A DNA stretch of 64,000 nucleotides, taken from Silene conica. Its lineage: Eukaryota > Streptophyta > Magnoliopsida > Caryophyllales > Caryophyllaceae. A program made the translations under genes and the position numbers. The notes beneath the pieces were generated by a model, which saw only the letters and a list, made by a program, of their open reading frames with translations, made no database searches and was not told the DNA's origin. Shown here piece after piece: positions 1-10,232 of this stretch (position 1 is its first letter; every line of letters starts with the position of its first letter). The stretch covers positions 62,387,048 through 62,451,047 of the forward strand of contig CM055311.2 in NCBI GenBank assembly GCA_029255685.2, read 5' to 3'.

Positions 1-376
1 AGTAATCTCATTATCGTCACCTCAAGTGCTTTCAGTTCCGGTTTATTCTTCTATGATATATGAATCAACCTCCGGGTTATCACAAACACCACCTTGAAGC
101 ACAAAAACACAAATTAAAAGACTAACACGAGATTAGGGCAAAACAACCCAAAAATCAAGTTTGGCGATTTGAGAAAAGGAAGTGATAGAAAGAATGACAA
201 TCGCGAGAGGAATCCGAAAGTTAAAACGTTACCTTGATTCGAGTTGAGACGAGCTTTTAGATGGTCTTTTAAGAAGCTTAAGAAGAGAGGAAATGGGGGG
301 TTTGTGTTTACAGTGACTTGTGTTTTGAGAAACGAAATGTCGTATGAAGGAGAGGATGAGTTGTCCCTTTATATTT
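1..376 (-). other. Probable promoter and 5' leader of a minus-strand gene leaving the left edge
   Basis: Read on the minus strand, a TATA-like ATATAAAG lies near 366-374. A CT-rich leader follows and reaches AATCAAG/GTAACG (about 231-232), a good splice donor. A T-rich stretch then ends in TTCAAG (about 95-100), a good acceptor. The first ATG after that which stays open to the window edge is at 9-11. This is the usual plant layout of a leader intron just before the start codon. Too little coding sequence remains to name a product, and the splice calls are inferred from sequence alone. From 377 to 590 I see only AT-rich DNA. Confidence 0.35.
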
Positions 377-1260
377 GTTTGAGTCGGGTTTCCTTTATTA
401 AATGAAACAAAAACCTTAAGACGGAATTACCAAGTGAACTAAACATCTTAAGATAAAATCAATCTTAAGACGGAACTTAACGGAATTCTTTGAAATATAA
501 ATTACGAAATATTATTAAATATTATTAAATTCCGAAAATCATTTTAATTTACCAAAATACTCCTTTACGAAAATACGGGATGTTACAAGTAATTTCGTAT
601 TTATTTAGATAATAAATGTACCCATTTTATCTTTAATCATGATTTGTACCTATTATATTACTTTTAGTACCATTTTTTCTTAAATTTGTATAATAATATC
701 TCGATAAGGTTATTGATAGTCAATCTCTCAGGAGACCTACTGCATTTTTTTTTATCCGTGAAATGTTTTCATAATTGTAGAATATAAAAAAGTTAGCACT
801 AAATTATGATTATTAAGTGGAATATAAATGAAAGTTTAAAACTTGAGTAATTAGTCTATTATTGATTACTATTCTGCCTTTTCATTTTCTCTTTTTTTTA
901 AATAATAATAAAATATTGCCAAACATTTAAATGTAGTGGGGCATATCTTATTAAGTAACTACTCAATTTATGTTTTTTATTTACTTTGTCCTTCCATTAT
1001 CTATTTTTACATTTTTTTAATAAAAAAAAAATTGATATAACATGTCAATGTGTTAGTGCGCCACGTGTCATTCTATTACTACTCCAAACAATTATTTGAC
1101 TAAAAAAGTAAAAACTATCACTATTTGAGGAAGAAATTATAATTGAAGAATACTTATTTTAAACTTAAGCATCAATTGTTTATTATTCAATACATTGTTT
1201 ATTATTCAATGCATATATACGGTGTAGTATATATGACTTTGTATATCATACATCTTTCAC

Positions 1261-1677
1261 TTAATTTTTCATGGAAGGAGCACCCCAAGCAATAACCTTA
1301 ACGGTTTTCAATCCCTTAGGGTCATACCTATGAAGACCATCCTTATGTGCGTCCCAATAGCAGTACTTATCTACACAATATTTTGTAAACTCATTATTAT
1401 TTTCAAATCCAACGAAACTTAAACGTCCTTCAGAAGAAATTGCTTCACAATCTAGCTTGGTAACTGTGCTTGTGTTTACTTCGACCTCATGTTTTCTGTG
1501 AATAAGAATATCTTTGGATAAAAAACTCGTATTACCATTTTTACATTTAACATGAAGAGTATCAATAACCTTGCTCGTAAAAACAATATGATAAGTTGTG
1601 GCATTGACCGAAGGGAGTAATACTCCATAGCTCAATATGATAAACATCACAAAATAACTCGAAGAATTCATTTTCAA
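1261..1677 (-). CDS. Plant self-incompatibility S1 / SPH-family secreted protein, copy 1
   Basis: A 138-residue single-exon ORF. The hydrophobic N-terminus (about residues 6-26, ending SVNA) looks like a secretion signal. The mature part of about 110 residues carries four cysteines (KCKN, DCEA, YCVDKYC), the usual SPH pattern, and the family signature near the C-terminus, YWDAHKDGLHRYD. NTS sequons could be glycosylated. Members are small extracellular proteins; the founder is the pistil S determinant of Papaver, and most homologues have no known role. Length and single exon fit the family. It is intact and differs from the copy at 6946-7362 at two amino acids (Leu/Val in FLSKD versus FVSKD; Ser/Ala in GAPSM versus GAPAM). 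It does not by itself imply self-incompatibility. Confidence 0.9.
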   Translation of the reverse strand: MKMNSSSYFVMFIILSYGVLLPSVNATTYHIVFTSKVIDTLHVKCKNGNTSFLSKDILIHRKHEVEVNTSTVTKLDCEAISSEGRLSFVGFENNNEFTKYCVDKYCYWDAHKDGLHRYDPKGLKTVKVIAWGAPSMKN

Positions 1678-1757
1678 AGATTTTTGTGTAAAACTTGTTT
1701 TATGAGAAAATATTGTGAAATTGCTTTATGTAAGACCTTGTTAACTAACAATGCGCC

Positions 1758-1764
1758 ATTTATA
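1758..1764 (-). promoter_or_regulatory. TATA box of SPH copy 1
   Basis: Minus-strand CCTATAAATGG lies about 80 bases before the start codon, a normal spacing for a plant gene with a short leader. It is conserved in the duplicate at 7443-7449. Confidence 0.6.
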
Positions 1765-2743
1765 GGAACCCGGTTTTTTCGTTTTATACCATAAAATAAA
1801 AATAAAAATTATTCATTTCGAGTTTGATATCCATTTTGAGTGCTAATTAGAATTATGATAATTAATGAAAGCTGATATCAAGTGTGGTATCCTAAATAAC
1901 CAAAGAAAAACATTTATTTTCACTTATAATAGATCCTCCCTAAATCTATTTATTACTTTTTATTTTTATGTTTTTGAGATAATCCCCGCCTTGTAAGAGA
2001 AAAATCACTATATTTATTATTACGAGTGCTCATTGTAATCAAATTTTTCCGTTGTTTACATATGCATATTTATAAGAGGGAACACTAAAATTATTAATCA
2101 ATTGACATATGTCACATTACAAAGAGAAAGTCACATAATCGACAAGAACGACTACCTTGGCATCAATTGTTTACCATATGCGATGAGGATGGTAATACCA
2201 TCAATTATTATTTTTAACGGATGGGGTTTTACTTTTTCTTCCTTCTTTTTTTTTGTTTTTATTATCCATTTTAGTCTTGCTCATATTTAACGAAAATATC
2301 TTTATCTATTTTTCTGTTTTTTAGTAATTGGTTGTGAGGTGAGGTGGCATCATAACATGCTAGAAAACTGAAATACTTGGCAATAAGGCATTCAAGATGC
2401 CTTTTAATATTATATATAAATGTAGATATAGATGATATCAAAGTTCATATTTTCTCAGTTAAATATTATATTGGATTAATATAATAAGATAAGACTAATT
2501 TAGATAAATTCCATAAAAAAATTATTGTTTAAAGTGTTTTAACCATTAATCTCAACCCAAAATGTTATAGTTAATAAAAGGAATATGTGTAGGTTAGATA
2601 TAAAAGGAGCAAACATATGGTAAAACGTAATTAACCCACCAAAATAATAAATTGACCCGATTAACTCATTTATCACCGCTAATTACAGTCACACGTAAGT
2701 CATTCACCTTGTTTAATCATTTTACTATAGTTGATGACATTTA

Positions 2744-3140
2744 GGCCCTGTTGTTTTTAACTGATACTGAAGTGAACTTAGCTGAACTTAGACGATCTGA
2801 ACTAAACTAAACTGAATTGAACTTATAGAATCTAAACTGAACTTATAGGATCTGAACTGAACTAATAGGATCTGAACTGAACTTATAAGATTTGATCTGT
2901 ATTGAACTTATAGGATCTGAACTGAACTTATAGGATCTGATCTGTATTGAACTTATTGGAACTGAACTGAACTTATATGATTTGAACTTAATTAACTTAA
3001 TTATATTTAACTTAATTATTATTATTATTATTAAATTTAATAGTAGTAATAATAATAATAATATATTTATTATTATTATTTTTGTATAGAATGTAAGTAT
3101 ATTATATAAAAAAGAGTTAAACCATACAAGGGTTTGTGCC

Positions 3141-3171
<31 letters not shown>

Positions 3172-3370
3172 CATTATTATTATGACATTGATAAAAAAAA
3201 ATTAGTCTAAAACAGTAAGTAATGTAAAATTCTTTTCCGCTTTATATACATTGGTTTGTTCATAGTTCATACATTATGCTACGATTAAATTACGATAAAA
3301 AATAATTTACATATTACAATTTTTTATAACCATTTATTTCCATATTGTCATAATTCTCATGAACTATATC
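2744..3370 (+). mobile_element. Truncated Harbinger-type non-autonomous element (left half)
   Basis: It starts GGCCCTGTTG right after TTA (2741-2743), like the complete elements at 17642-18813 and 30539-31583. A degenerate array of CTGAA pentamers with TTATAGGAT spacers (about 2760-2990) is followed by TTA/ATT microsatellites (about 3015-3185) and the unique interior that matches about 18120-18270. The right half with its array and inverted end is missing. It belongs to the PIF/Harbinger-like family described at 17642. Confidence 0.7.
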
Positions 3371-3386
3371 TTCACTATTAGTATCA

Positions 3387-4530
3387 TGGATTCTCTCATC
3401 GAATATTAAAAATAGAAAAGATATGCTACTCATTAGTATTTGTTTTTTTGGGATAAAATGCAAGTAAATATTAAGAGAATTAATATAGACAAATTATCAA
3501 AAATTGATAGGTACATACAATTTGCCATGTTATCATCAAACGATGATACTCTGTATTAGTAACAGAATAATATGTAATATTAATTATAGTTTGGATGCCT
3601 CTATATTTTTCTAGTTTGGAAATAATGATGATATTTAACTTAAACTATTCTTCATTCATTTTCTCTAAACTGCTGTAACGTTTAATCAAATAAAAATAAA
3701 ATAAACGAGGTAAGTAAATAGATAAAACAACATGGATTCTCACATCAAAAATTCAAAATGAAAAAGAAATGCTAGTTGTTAGTAGAGCTGATCATATGGC
3801 CCAGGCCCGATGGTCTGACCCGGCCCAAGCCCGATTTTTTCTCGGGTTTGGGCCTCATAGTTTGGCCCAAAAAGCCCATGGTCCGGCCCAAAAAAAAGCC
3901 CGATATAAATATAGGGTCGGGTTTGGGCCAACGTAAAGGCCCGATTTTTGGCCCGGTACGACCCGAAATTACTATTTTTCTAAAAAAAATTACAAAAGTT
4001 GGAATCGTATATCAGGTTACGCTAATAATCTAATATCAATAATGCATTGAATTATCAACTTTGCGGATATTTTTATCTTTTTATTGTACAACTTTAATTA
4101 GTTAATGTACTAATAATTTTTTGTTAACTCATGAGTTTTGTATGATACTATTGTATCGCTCTCCTAACCAAAAAAGTAGAAGTCAAACACGACTTGAAAA
4201 TTTTACTTCGTTATTAATAGTTTATTCAAATATCCATTTTGTTGATTAATTCGTATTGTATTATTTTGGCCCGAGGCCCATTATAGCCCGAACAATTATG
4301 GGCTTGGGCCAAAGAATATGGCCCGTCGTTTCGGCCCGGCCCGGCCCGACCCATGCATTTGGGCCATTTATTTAGCTCGAGCCCGGCCCAGCCCGGCCCA
4401 TGATCAGGTCTAGTCGTTAGTATATGTTTTCTTGGGACAAAATGTAAGTAAATATTAAGAGAATTATATAAACAGATTATCAAAAATCAATGGGTATAAT
4501 ACAATGTATTTTTGTCATGTTATCATCAAA
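3387..4530. repeat. Local tandem duplication split by a hAT-type element
   Basis: About 3387-3550 (GGATTCTCTCATC onward) is repeated at 3733-3782 plus 4413-4530, with the element at 3783-4412 inserted into the second copy. The uninterrupted copy preserves the pre-insertion site. No coding potential is evident in either copy or in the AT-rich DNA between them (3550-3732). Confidence 0.7.
3783..4412. mobile_element. hAT-type MITE with GGCCCG-rich arms
   Basis: The ends are inverted repeats, TAGAGCTGATCAT on the left and ATGATCAGGTCTA on the right, enclosing arms rich in GGCCCG/CGGGCC. It is flanked by 8-bp target duplications GTTGTTAG (3775-3782) and GTCGTTAG (4413-4420), one mismatch apart. 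Eight-base duplications and TAG-type ends are typical of the hAT superfamily. There is no transposase; short ORFs across the GC-rich arms are by-products of the repeat. Confidence 0.8.
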
Positions 4531-5234
4531 GCATCAATAAGACAACACAATCAAATGCATCATATCTCATTAGTAACACTAAATATATAAATTTACCATT
4601 TTAACCAACATAATTAAATATATAGATAATACTATATTTATGTTGAACTTATGTTATTAGTCGTATTTGTAATTTTTTGTTAATATCAATATTAATAAAC
4701 TCACACATTAACAATGATTAATATATTAACAATGATTAATATATATATATTAAAAATATCCACAAAACAAACTATCACTATTAGAAATGAGAAATTGAAA
4801 AATTAAAGTTATAATTTAGTCAAGCTAGAATTTTTTTCACAAAAAATTGACCATAATTCACCGATAATTAAATTCAATCATCGAGGTTTTCAAGTGTCTA
4901 CATAAGCATTTGAGAACGCCTAAACGAACTTTATAACACATATGTTTGTCAAATTCCCCATTTATCTCTTATTTTCTCATTTCTTCTCAATTTGATTCAT
5001 GCTCAGCACAAAATAAAGATATAGAAGGTGTTGTAAAATAAGTCAAATGAAATAATTTGGTGAAAAGAAACAAATGCTTCATTATTTTTTTGTTAGGAAT
5101 GTGCTAGAATTCTATCAATTCATTTTCTTCAAAAAAGCTTGAGAGAGACGATCTTTCAATAAATTATTGAGAGATCATTCTTTTGTACCCTTTTATTTGT
5201 ATTTTATGACATTTTTATAATTAATCGTACCATA
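4531..5234. other. AT-rich intergenic DNA, nothing recognised
   Basis: No plausible ORF, RNA gene or element ends are seen. There are short AT repeats (ATTAACAATGATTAATAT twice near 4707-4745). The second copy of the large duplication begins at about 5235. Confidence 0.5.
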
Positions 5235-5789
5235 GTAATTTTGTATTTATTTAGATAATAAATGTACTCATTTTATCTTTACTCATGATTTGTACCTATT
5301 ATATTACATTTAGTAGCATTTTTTCTTAAATTTTTATAATAATATCTCGATAAGGTTATTGAGAGCCAGTCTCTCAGGGGACCTACTGCATTTTCTTTTA
5401 TCAGTGAAATGTTTTCATAACAGTAGTATATAAAAAATTTAGCACTAAATTTTGATTATTAAGTGGAATATAGATGAAAGTTTAAAACTTGAGTAATTAG
5501 TCTATTATTGATTACTACTCTGCCTTTTCATTTTCTCTTTTTTTTTTTAAATAATAATAAAATATTGGCAAACATTTAAATGTAGTGGGGCATATCTTAT
5601 TAAGTAACTACTCAATTTATGTTTTTTATTTACTTTGTCTTTCCATTATCTATTTTTACATTTTTTAAATAAAAATAAAAAAAATTGATATAACATGTCA
5701 ATGTGTTAGTGCGCCATGTGTCATTCTATTACTACTCCAAACAATTATTTGACTAAAAAAGTATTAACTAACACTATTTGAGGAAGTAA

Positions 5790-6821
5790 CTAGTTTTATG
5801 ACCCGCGAAAATCGCGGGTTTGCAAATAGTTTTACTCATATATAATTGATAAAGGAAATTACAAATTAAAACGGCGAACATTTTCACAATTTTAAGTTGT
5901 GGTCGATATTAGTTTGTTACAGTGGCAATCATTATCACCATCAACTAACTTAAAAAGCACGTCTTTAAAATCATCAAGTCTTTTTCAAAACTATTTTTCA
6001 AAAATATCCACCATTTTCACCGAAATGGCTAAAATTTTAATGGAGCATTAAAGTTTGAACCTAAAATTAAACTCATATCCTCAATGCGTAGTAAAAGAAT
6101 ACTTCTTTAACGTCAAGATAAATAGTTATACCGAATATCATTGAGCGAAAAGGAACTTTAATATGTTGAATCAAAAATTAGTAAATATATTAGCTCCAAA
6201 TTTTTTTTTCTTATAATCAAATTGATACTTTTTAACATAATATTCAGGTTGTTCATTAATATAAAATAACATCAAATCTTTATAAAATGGGAACAAAGAT
6301 TAACTAAAATATTAATTGACGTAAAGAATAACACCAAAAATTGTATTATCTTCTTATCCTCATAGATAGAGTACTTGAAATGTCATTTTTAGTTATAAAT
6401 CACCGATTATGAATTTGTAGAAGTTATATTAATTTTGATTTTTTTTAATTTATCAAATATTTAATATAGACATTTAATTTTAGAATAATAATGATGTCTT
6501 AATATTTTTTTTAATTTGTATGTTACAAAATATAGGAGATAAGAAAGACTACTCTAATGGTATAAAATCTCCATCTCCTCTATTAACAATGTAAATATAA
6601 TGTGATTAATTGGACATTTAATGAAGAATGGTATGAGTAATATAAGAAAAATGGTCGATGTTTTAAATTTCGGACTCTTGGTTATCTTTGATTTAATTTA
6701 GCAAATAAACTTTGTTATAATATTTCTCTCTTAATTAATTCATATTACATTTGCCTTGATTTCGCGCTGCCACGTGTCACAATGTTATGCTCAATCTAGC
6801 CTTTTTATTTTATTATATAGA
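5790..6821 (-). mobile_element. Non-autonomous Helitron, 1,032 bp, proven by an empty site
   Basis: Read on the minus strand it begins TCTATATAATAAAATAAA and ends with a hairpin (CCCGCGATTTTCGCGGG), a short spacer and CTAG. These are the canonical Helitron 5' TC and 3' hairpin plus CTRR ends. It sits between A and T with no target duplication. The duplicate locus at about 1129-1143 reads GAAGAAATTATAATTG with no insert, which gives the pre-insertion site directly. There is no Rep/helicase ORF, so it was moved in trans. Confidence 0.88.
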
Positions 6822-6945
6822 TTATAATTGATGAAGACTTATTTTAAACTTAAGCATCAATTGTTTATTATTCAATACATTGTTTATTATTCAATACATA
6901 TATACGGAGTAATATATATGACTTTGTATATCATACATCTTTCAC

Positions 6946-7362
6946 TTAATTTTTCATGGCAGGAGCACCCCAAGCAATAACCTTAACGGTTTTCAATCCC
7001 TTAGGGTCATACCTATGAAGACCATCCTTATGTGCGTCCCAATAGCAGTACTTATCTACACAATATTTTGTAAACTCATTGTTATTTTCAAATCCAACGA
7101 AACTTAAACGTCCTTCAGAAGAAATTGCTTCACAATCTAGCTTGGTAACTGTGCTTGTGTTTACTTCGACCTCATGTTTTCTGTGAATAAGAATATCTTT
7201 GGATACAAAACTCGTATTACCATTTTTACATTTAACATGAAGAGTATCAATAACCTTGCTCGTAAAAACAATATGATAAGTTGTGGCATTGACCGAAGGG
7301 AGTAATACTCCATAGCTCAATATGATAAACATCACAAAATAACTCGAAGAATTCATTTTCAA
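6946..7362 (-). CDS. Plant self-incompatibility S1 / SPH-family secreted protein, copy 2
   Basis: A 138-residue intact paralogue of 1261-1677 with the same signal peptide, four cysteines and terminal WDAHKDGLHRYD signature. In 417 coding bases I count three differences: two change the protein (Val for Leu in the FVSKD segment; Ala for Ser near the C-terminus) and one is silent in the Asn run. The upstream TATA region is conserved. The Helitron lies just downstream of the stop codon (minus orientation), so the coding and promoter parts are undisturbed. Function is unknown beyond the family's role as secreted small proteins. Confidence 0.9.
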   Translation of the reverse strand: MKMNSSSYFVMFIILSYGVLLPSVNATTYHIVFTSKVIDTLHVKCKNGNTSFVSKDILIHRKHEVEVNTSTVTKLDCEAISSEGRLSFVGFENNNEFTKYCVDKYCYWDAHKDGLHRYDPKGLKTVKVIAWGAPAMKN

Positions 7363-7442
7363 AGATTTTTGTGTAAAACTTGTTTTATGAGAAAATATTG
7401 TGAAATTGCTTTATGTAAGACCTTGTTAACTAACAATGCGCC

Positions 7443-7449
7443 ATTTATA
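7443..7449 (-). promoter_or_regulatory. TATA box of SPH copy 2
   Basis: Minus-strand CCTATAAATGG at the same distance from the start codon as in copy 1. Confidence 0.6.
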
Positions 7450-8700
7450 GGAACCCGATTTTTTCGTTTTATACCATAAAATAAAAATAAAAATTATTCA
7501 TTTCGAGTTTGATATCCATTTTGAGTGCTAATTAGACTTTTGATAATTAATGAAAGCTGATATCAAGTGTGATATCCTAAATACCCAAAGAAAAACATTT
7601 ATTTCCACTCATAATAGATCCTCCCTAAATCTATTTATTACTTATTATTTTCACTCATAATAGATAATCCCCGTCTTTTAAGAGAAAAATCCCTATATTT
7701 ATTATTACGAGTGCTCATTGTAAACAAATTTGTCCGTTGTTTACATATGCATATTTATAAGAGGGAACACTAAAATTATTAATCAATGGACATATGTCAC
7801 ATTACAAAGAGAAAGTCACATAATCGACAAGAACGACTACCTTGGGATCAATTGTTTACCATATGCGATGGGGATGGTAATACCATCAATTATTATTTTT
7901 AACTGATGGGGTTTTACTTTTTCTTCCTTCTTTTTTGTTTTTATCATCCATTTTAGTCTCGCTCATAATTAATGAAAATATCTTTATTTATTTTTCTTTT
8001 TTTAATAATTGTTTGTGAGGTGAAGTGGCATCATAACATGCTAGAAAATTGAAATACTTGGCAATAAGGCATTCAACATGCCTTTTAATATTATATATAA
8101 ATATAGATATAGATGATATCAAAGTTCATACTTTCTCGATCAGTTAAATATTAGATTGGATTAATATAAGAAGATAAGACTAATTTAGATTAATTCCATA
8201 AAAATTTTATTGTTTAAAGTGTTTTAACCATTAATCTCAACCCAAAATGCTATAGTTAAAAAAAGGAATATGTGTAGGTTAGATATAAATGGAGGAAACA
8301 TATGGTAAAACGTAATTAACCCACCAAAAAAATAAACTGACCCGATTAATTCATTTATCACCGCTAATTACAGTCACACGTGAGTCATTCACCTTGTTTA
8401 ATCGTTTTACTATAATTGATGACATTTTGGCCCTGTTCTTTTAAACTGATACCGAATTGAACTGAACTGAACTTAGACGATCTGAACCAAACTAAACTGA
8501 ACTGAACTTATAGAATTTGAACTGAAATTATAGGATCTGAATTGAATTGAACTGAACTTATAGGATTTGAACTGAACTGAATTTATAGGAACTAAACTGA
8601 ACTTATAAGATTTGAACTGAACTTATAGGATCTGATCTGTATTGAACTTATCTGAACCGAACTGAACTTATATGATTTGAACTTAATTATATTTAACTTA

Positions 8701-8734
<34 letters not shown>

Positions 8735-8838
8735 TTAATAGTAATAATAATAATAATAATATATTTATTATTATTATTTTTTTATTGAATGTAAGTATAT
8801 TATATAAAAAAGAGTTGAACCATACAAGGGTACGTGCC

Positions 8839-8870
<32 letters not shown>

Positions 8871-8924
8871 TTTTTTTTTTTTTTTTTTGATTTATAGAAT
8901 CTTTTATTAAAAATAAAGGTAAAA

Positions 8925-9728
8925 TTACATGAAATTTGTGGACACCCGCGAAACTAGTTGGGCGCCCACTCCCTTAGCAATAGCAAAACTAAGGCGACTA
9001 AAAATAAAAGCAGCGTTCCGCGATCCGGCATCCTGGGACACAGAAAACTTCTGAATCCGCTTGAGCAAGGAAACAGCATCTTCCCCTAATTCCCCTAAAG
9101 AAGAGAAGGAGAAAGGCAAGAAACCATAACCATGCGCCGCGCACAAGTCTCTATACTTGGCGCACTTCCTCCGAGCAGCATCAACCACCACCCCTCCAGG
9201 CACAAAATCAGCCATGCCCGACTGAGTCAAAGGAGAAGACCCTACCAAATCCACACAAACATCGCGCCCTCGGTCCCAAGAATAGAGCAGCAAATCAGTA
9301 GGACGCAAAGGCCTCCCTGCCCCATCGAGCAACCCTATATCCACCTCCCGACCAGTAGAGATCCCCGACCGGTAGCAAATATCCAAAAGAGTATCCCGAA
9401 CAAGGTTATGCCGATGTTTGACACCAACAGCACTAACGCAAGAGACAACGTGATCCCCGAAGATATCTCCATCAAAAACCCGGGAGCAAGCCGAACAAGG
9501 CAAGGACACCGGAAACAGCGGAACACCTAGACGATAGCTGAGCACGCACCGGTAAGTCCTACTGTTCATAGTCTGCCCCAACCCAGAAATAGGGACAACC
9601 CGTAACCAATCAGATGAGCAACCTCCCAGCTGGGACTTCCAAAGCCCAACCTGACGAGGGGTCAAAGAGAAAACCGACTCCGCCGAAGCAACAACCCTCG
9701 TGAAATAAACATCTGCCAGTTTCTTCAT
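8925..9728 (-). pseudogene. C-terminal part of a retroelement polyprotein (CCHC plus restriction-like-endonuclease features)
   Basis: A 267-residue open frame that is the tail of a longer protein. In order it shows: a conserved module (KKLADVYFTRVV, about residues 2-13); a segment SDWLRVVPISGLGQ, then MNSRTYRCVLSYRLGVPLF; a possible zinc knuckle CSACSRVFDGDIFGDHVVSC (Cys-x2-Cys-x11-His-x4-Cys); then HRHNLVRD, and RPTDLLLYSW...VCVDLVG, which resembles the PD-(D/E)xK layout of RLE-type non-LTR elements; then KYRDLCAAHGYGFLPFSFSS. I recall similar tails annotated as reverse-transcriptase-domain proteins in plants. The reverse transcriptase itself is not present here. The endonuclease assignment is inference from motif order and not from an alignment. 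Confidence 0.55.
9573..9650 (-). other. 78-bp GT-AG segment absent from the sister retroelement copy (exitron-like)
   Basis: On the minus strand CGTCAG is followed by GTTGGGCTTTGG and the segment ends TTGGGGCAG before ACTATGAACAG. The copy at 35.9 kb reads CGTCGG directly followed by ACTATGAACAG. The missing piece is exactly 78 bases (26 codons), bounded by GT and AG and multiple of three. Either it was spliced from the source RNA of the other copy or lost by deletion between the two CAG triplets. Confidence 0.6.
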
Positions 9729-9760
9729 AAGTCTAAAACAGTAAGTGATTTTAAGTACAA

Positions 9761-10052
9761 AAATAAGGGCTTAAAGAATTCTGATTGGCCGTCTAATTTA
9801 AGGGAAAAAATCATTTTTTTAAAAATTGGCCCACCACTACCTTGTTTGAAAACTAAAATGGGTCAAATATAGCCCACTTGCATAGATAAGACAAGTCATT
9901 TTGCTAATATCTAGGTATTTTATTTTTTTCTTATATATAAAGTGATACCTATTTGACTCGTGTTATTGTTTCAAACGGATATGCTTGGTTTGAAACAAGA
10001 ATTTGTGTTACATTTATTTAACCAGATTTTGTAAAATGATTTTTTTAACACA
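9761..10052. other. AT-rich intergenic DNA
   Basis: No gene or element ends are seen. A short CCCACTTG/CAAGTGGG-like region lies near 9830-9890. Confidence 0.4.
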
Positions 10053-10232
10053 AATTCTCATTTGTGAAAGGTATATTCGTCGCAAGCTTGCGACGAGTCA
10101 AATAATAGCCATGTGGGGGGTGTATAAGACAAAATCAGAATGCATAGTGAGAAGCAAGTTGTTATACTCGTTACTAGGGAGACTTGCGCCGTCGCAAGCT
10201 TGTGACGGATATACCTGTCACTAGGGAGACTT
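10053..10232. mobile_element. MITE of the CCGTCGCAAGC family
   Basis: It has long imperfect inverted ends: TTCTCATTTGTGAAAGG followed by CGTCGCAAGCTTGCGACG on the left, and GCCGTCGCAAGCTTGTGACGG followed by CACTAGGGAGACTT on the right. Related copies lie at 11079-11240, 20417-20600, 36979-37176 and 38325-38499. There is no coding capacity. Target duplication is unclear, so the superfamily is not assigned. Confidence 0.6.

Larger units (their letters stand above)
591..3225. repeat. Proximal copy of a segmental duplication
   Basis: This segment aligns nearly base for base with 5235-9760: the same non-coding flanks, the same SPH gene, the same downstream AT-rich DNA and the same Harbinger-type left end with its TTA tract. 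The second copy is longer because of two later insertions, at 5790-6821 and about 8869-9730. Copies share homology from AATTTCGTATTTATTTAG (about 592) to AGTCTAAAACAGTAAG (about 3203-3218). Apart from the gene and the mobile end, I see nothing coding in it. Confidence 0.9.
8869..9730 (-). mobile_element. 5'-truncated retroelement fragment with poly(A), inserted at a TTA/AAT tract
   Basis: On the minus strand an ORF (8925-9728) ends and is followed by a short 3' tail and about 20 A residues (plus-strand T run 8869-8888) abutting the AAT repeat of the Harbinger-type element. The proximal duplicate lacks the insert, so it is a genuine insertion. The 5' end is cut inside the coding region, as expected of target-primed reverse transcription. 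Base composition is much richer in G and C than the surroundings. A longer relative lies at about 35460-36595. Confidence 0.8.
5235..9760. repeat. Distal copy of the segmental duplication, with two later insertions
   Basis: Homologous to 591-3225. The extra length is explained by a Helitron (5790-6821) and a retroelement fragment (about 8869-9730). The coding part differs from copy 1 at only three bases in 417, while flanks show scattered substitutions and small indels, so the duplication is fairly recent. Confidence 0.9.
8429..9760 (+). mobile_element. Truncated Harbinger-type element of the distal copy, interrupted
   Basis: It starts GGCCCTGTTCTTTTAAACTG, followed by the CTGAA/TTATAGGA array (about 8450-8680) and TTA/AAT tracts (about 8700-8870). 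The unique interior (AGTCTAAAACAGTAAG) resumes at about 9730 after the retroelement insertion. The right half is missing, as in the proximal copy, so the truncation predates the segmental duplication. Confidence 0.65.

Noticed and set aside
3776-4033. ORF rich in Gly/Pro/Lys across GGCCCG repeats
   Set aside because: It is the arm of the hAT-type MITE, with inverted ends and target duplication.
8677-8910. 77-residue Asn/Ile-rich ORF
   Set aside because: Microsatellite (TTA/AAT) translation.
9132-9530. 132-residue plus-strand ORF
   Set aside because: It is the antisense of the retroelement frame on the minus strand.
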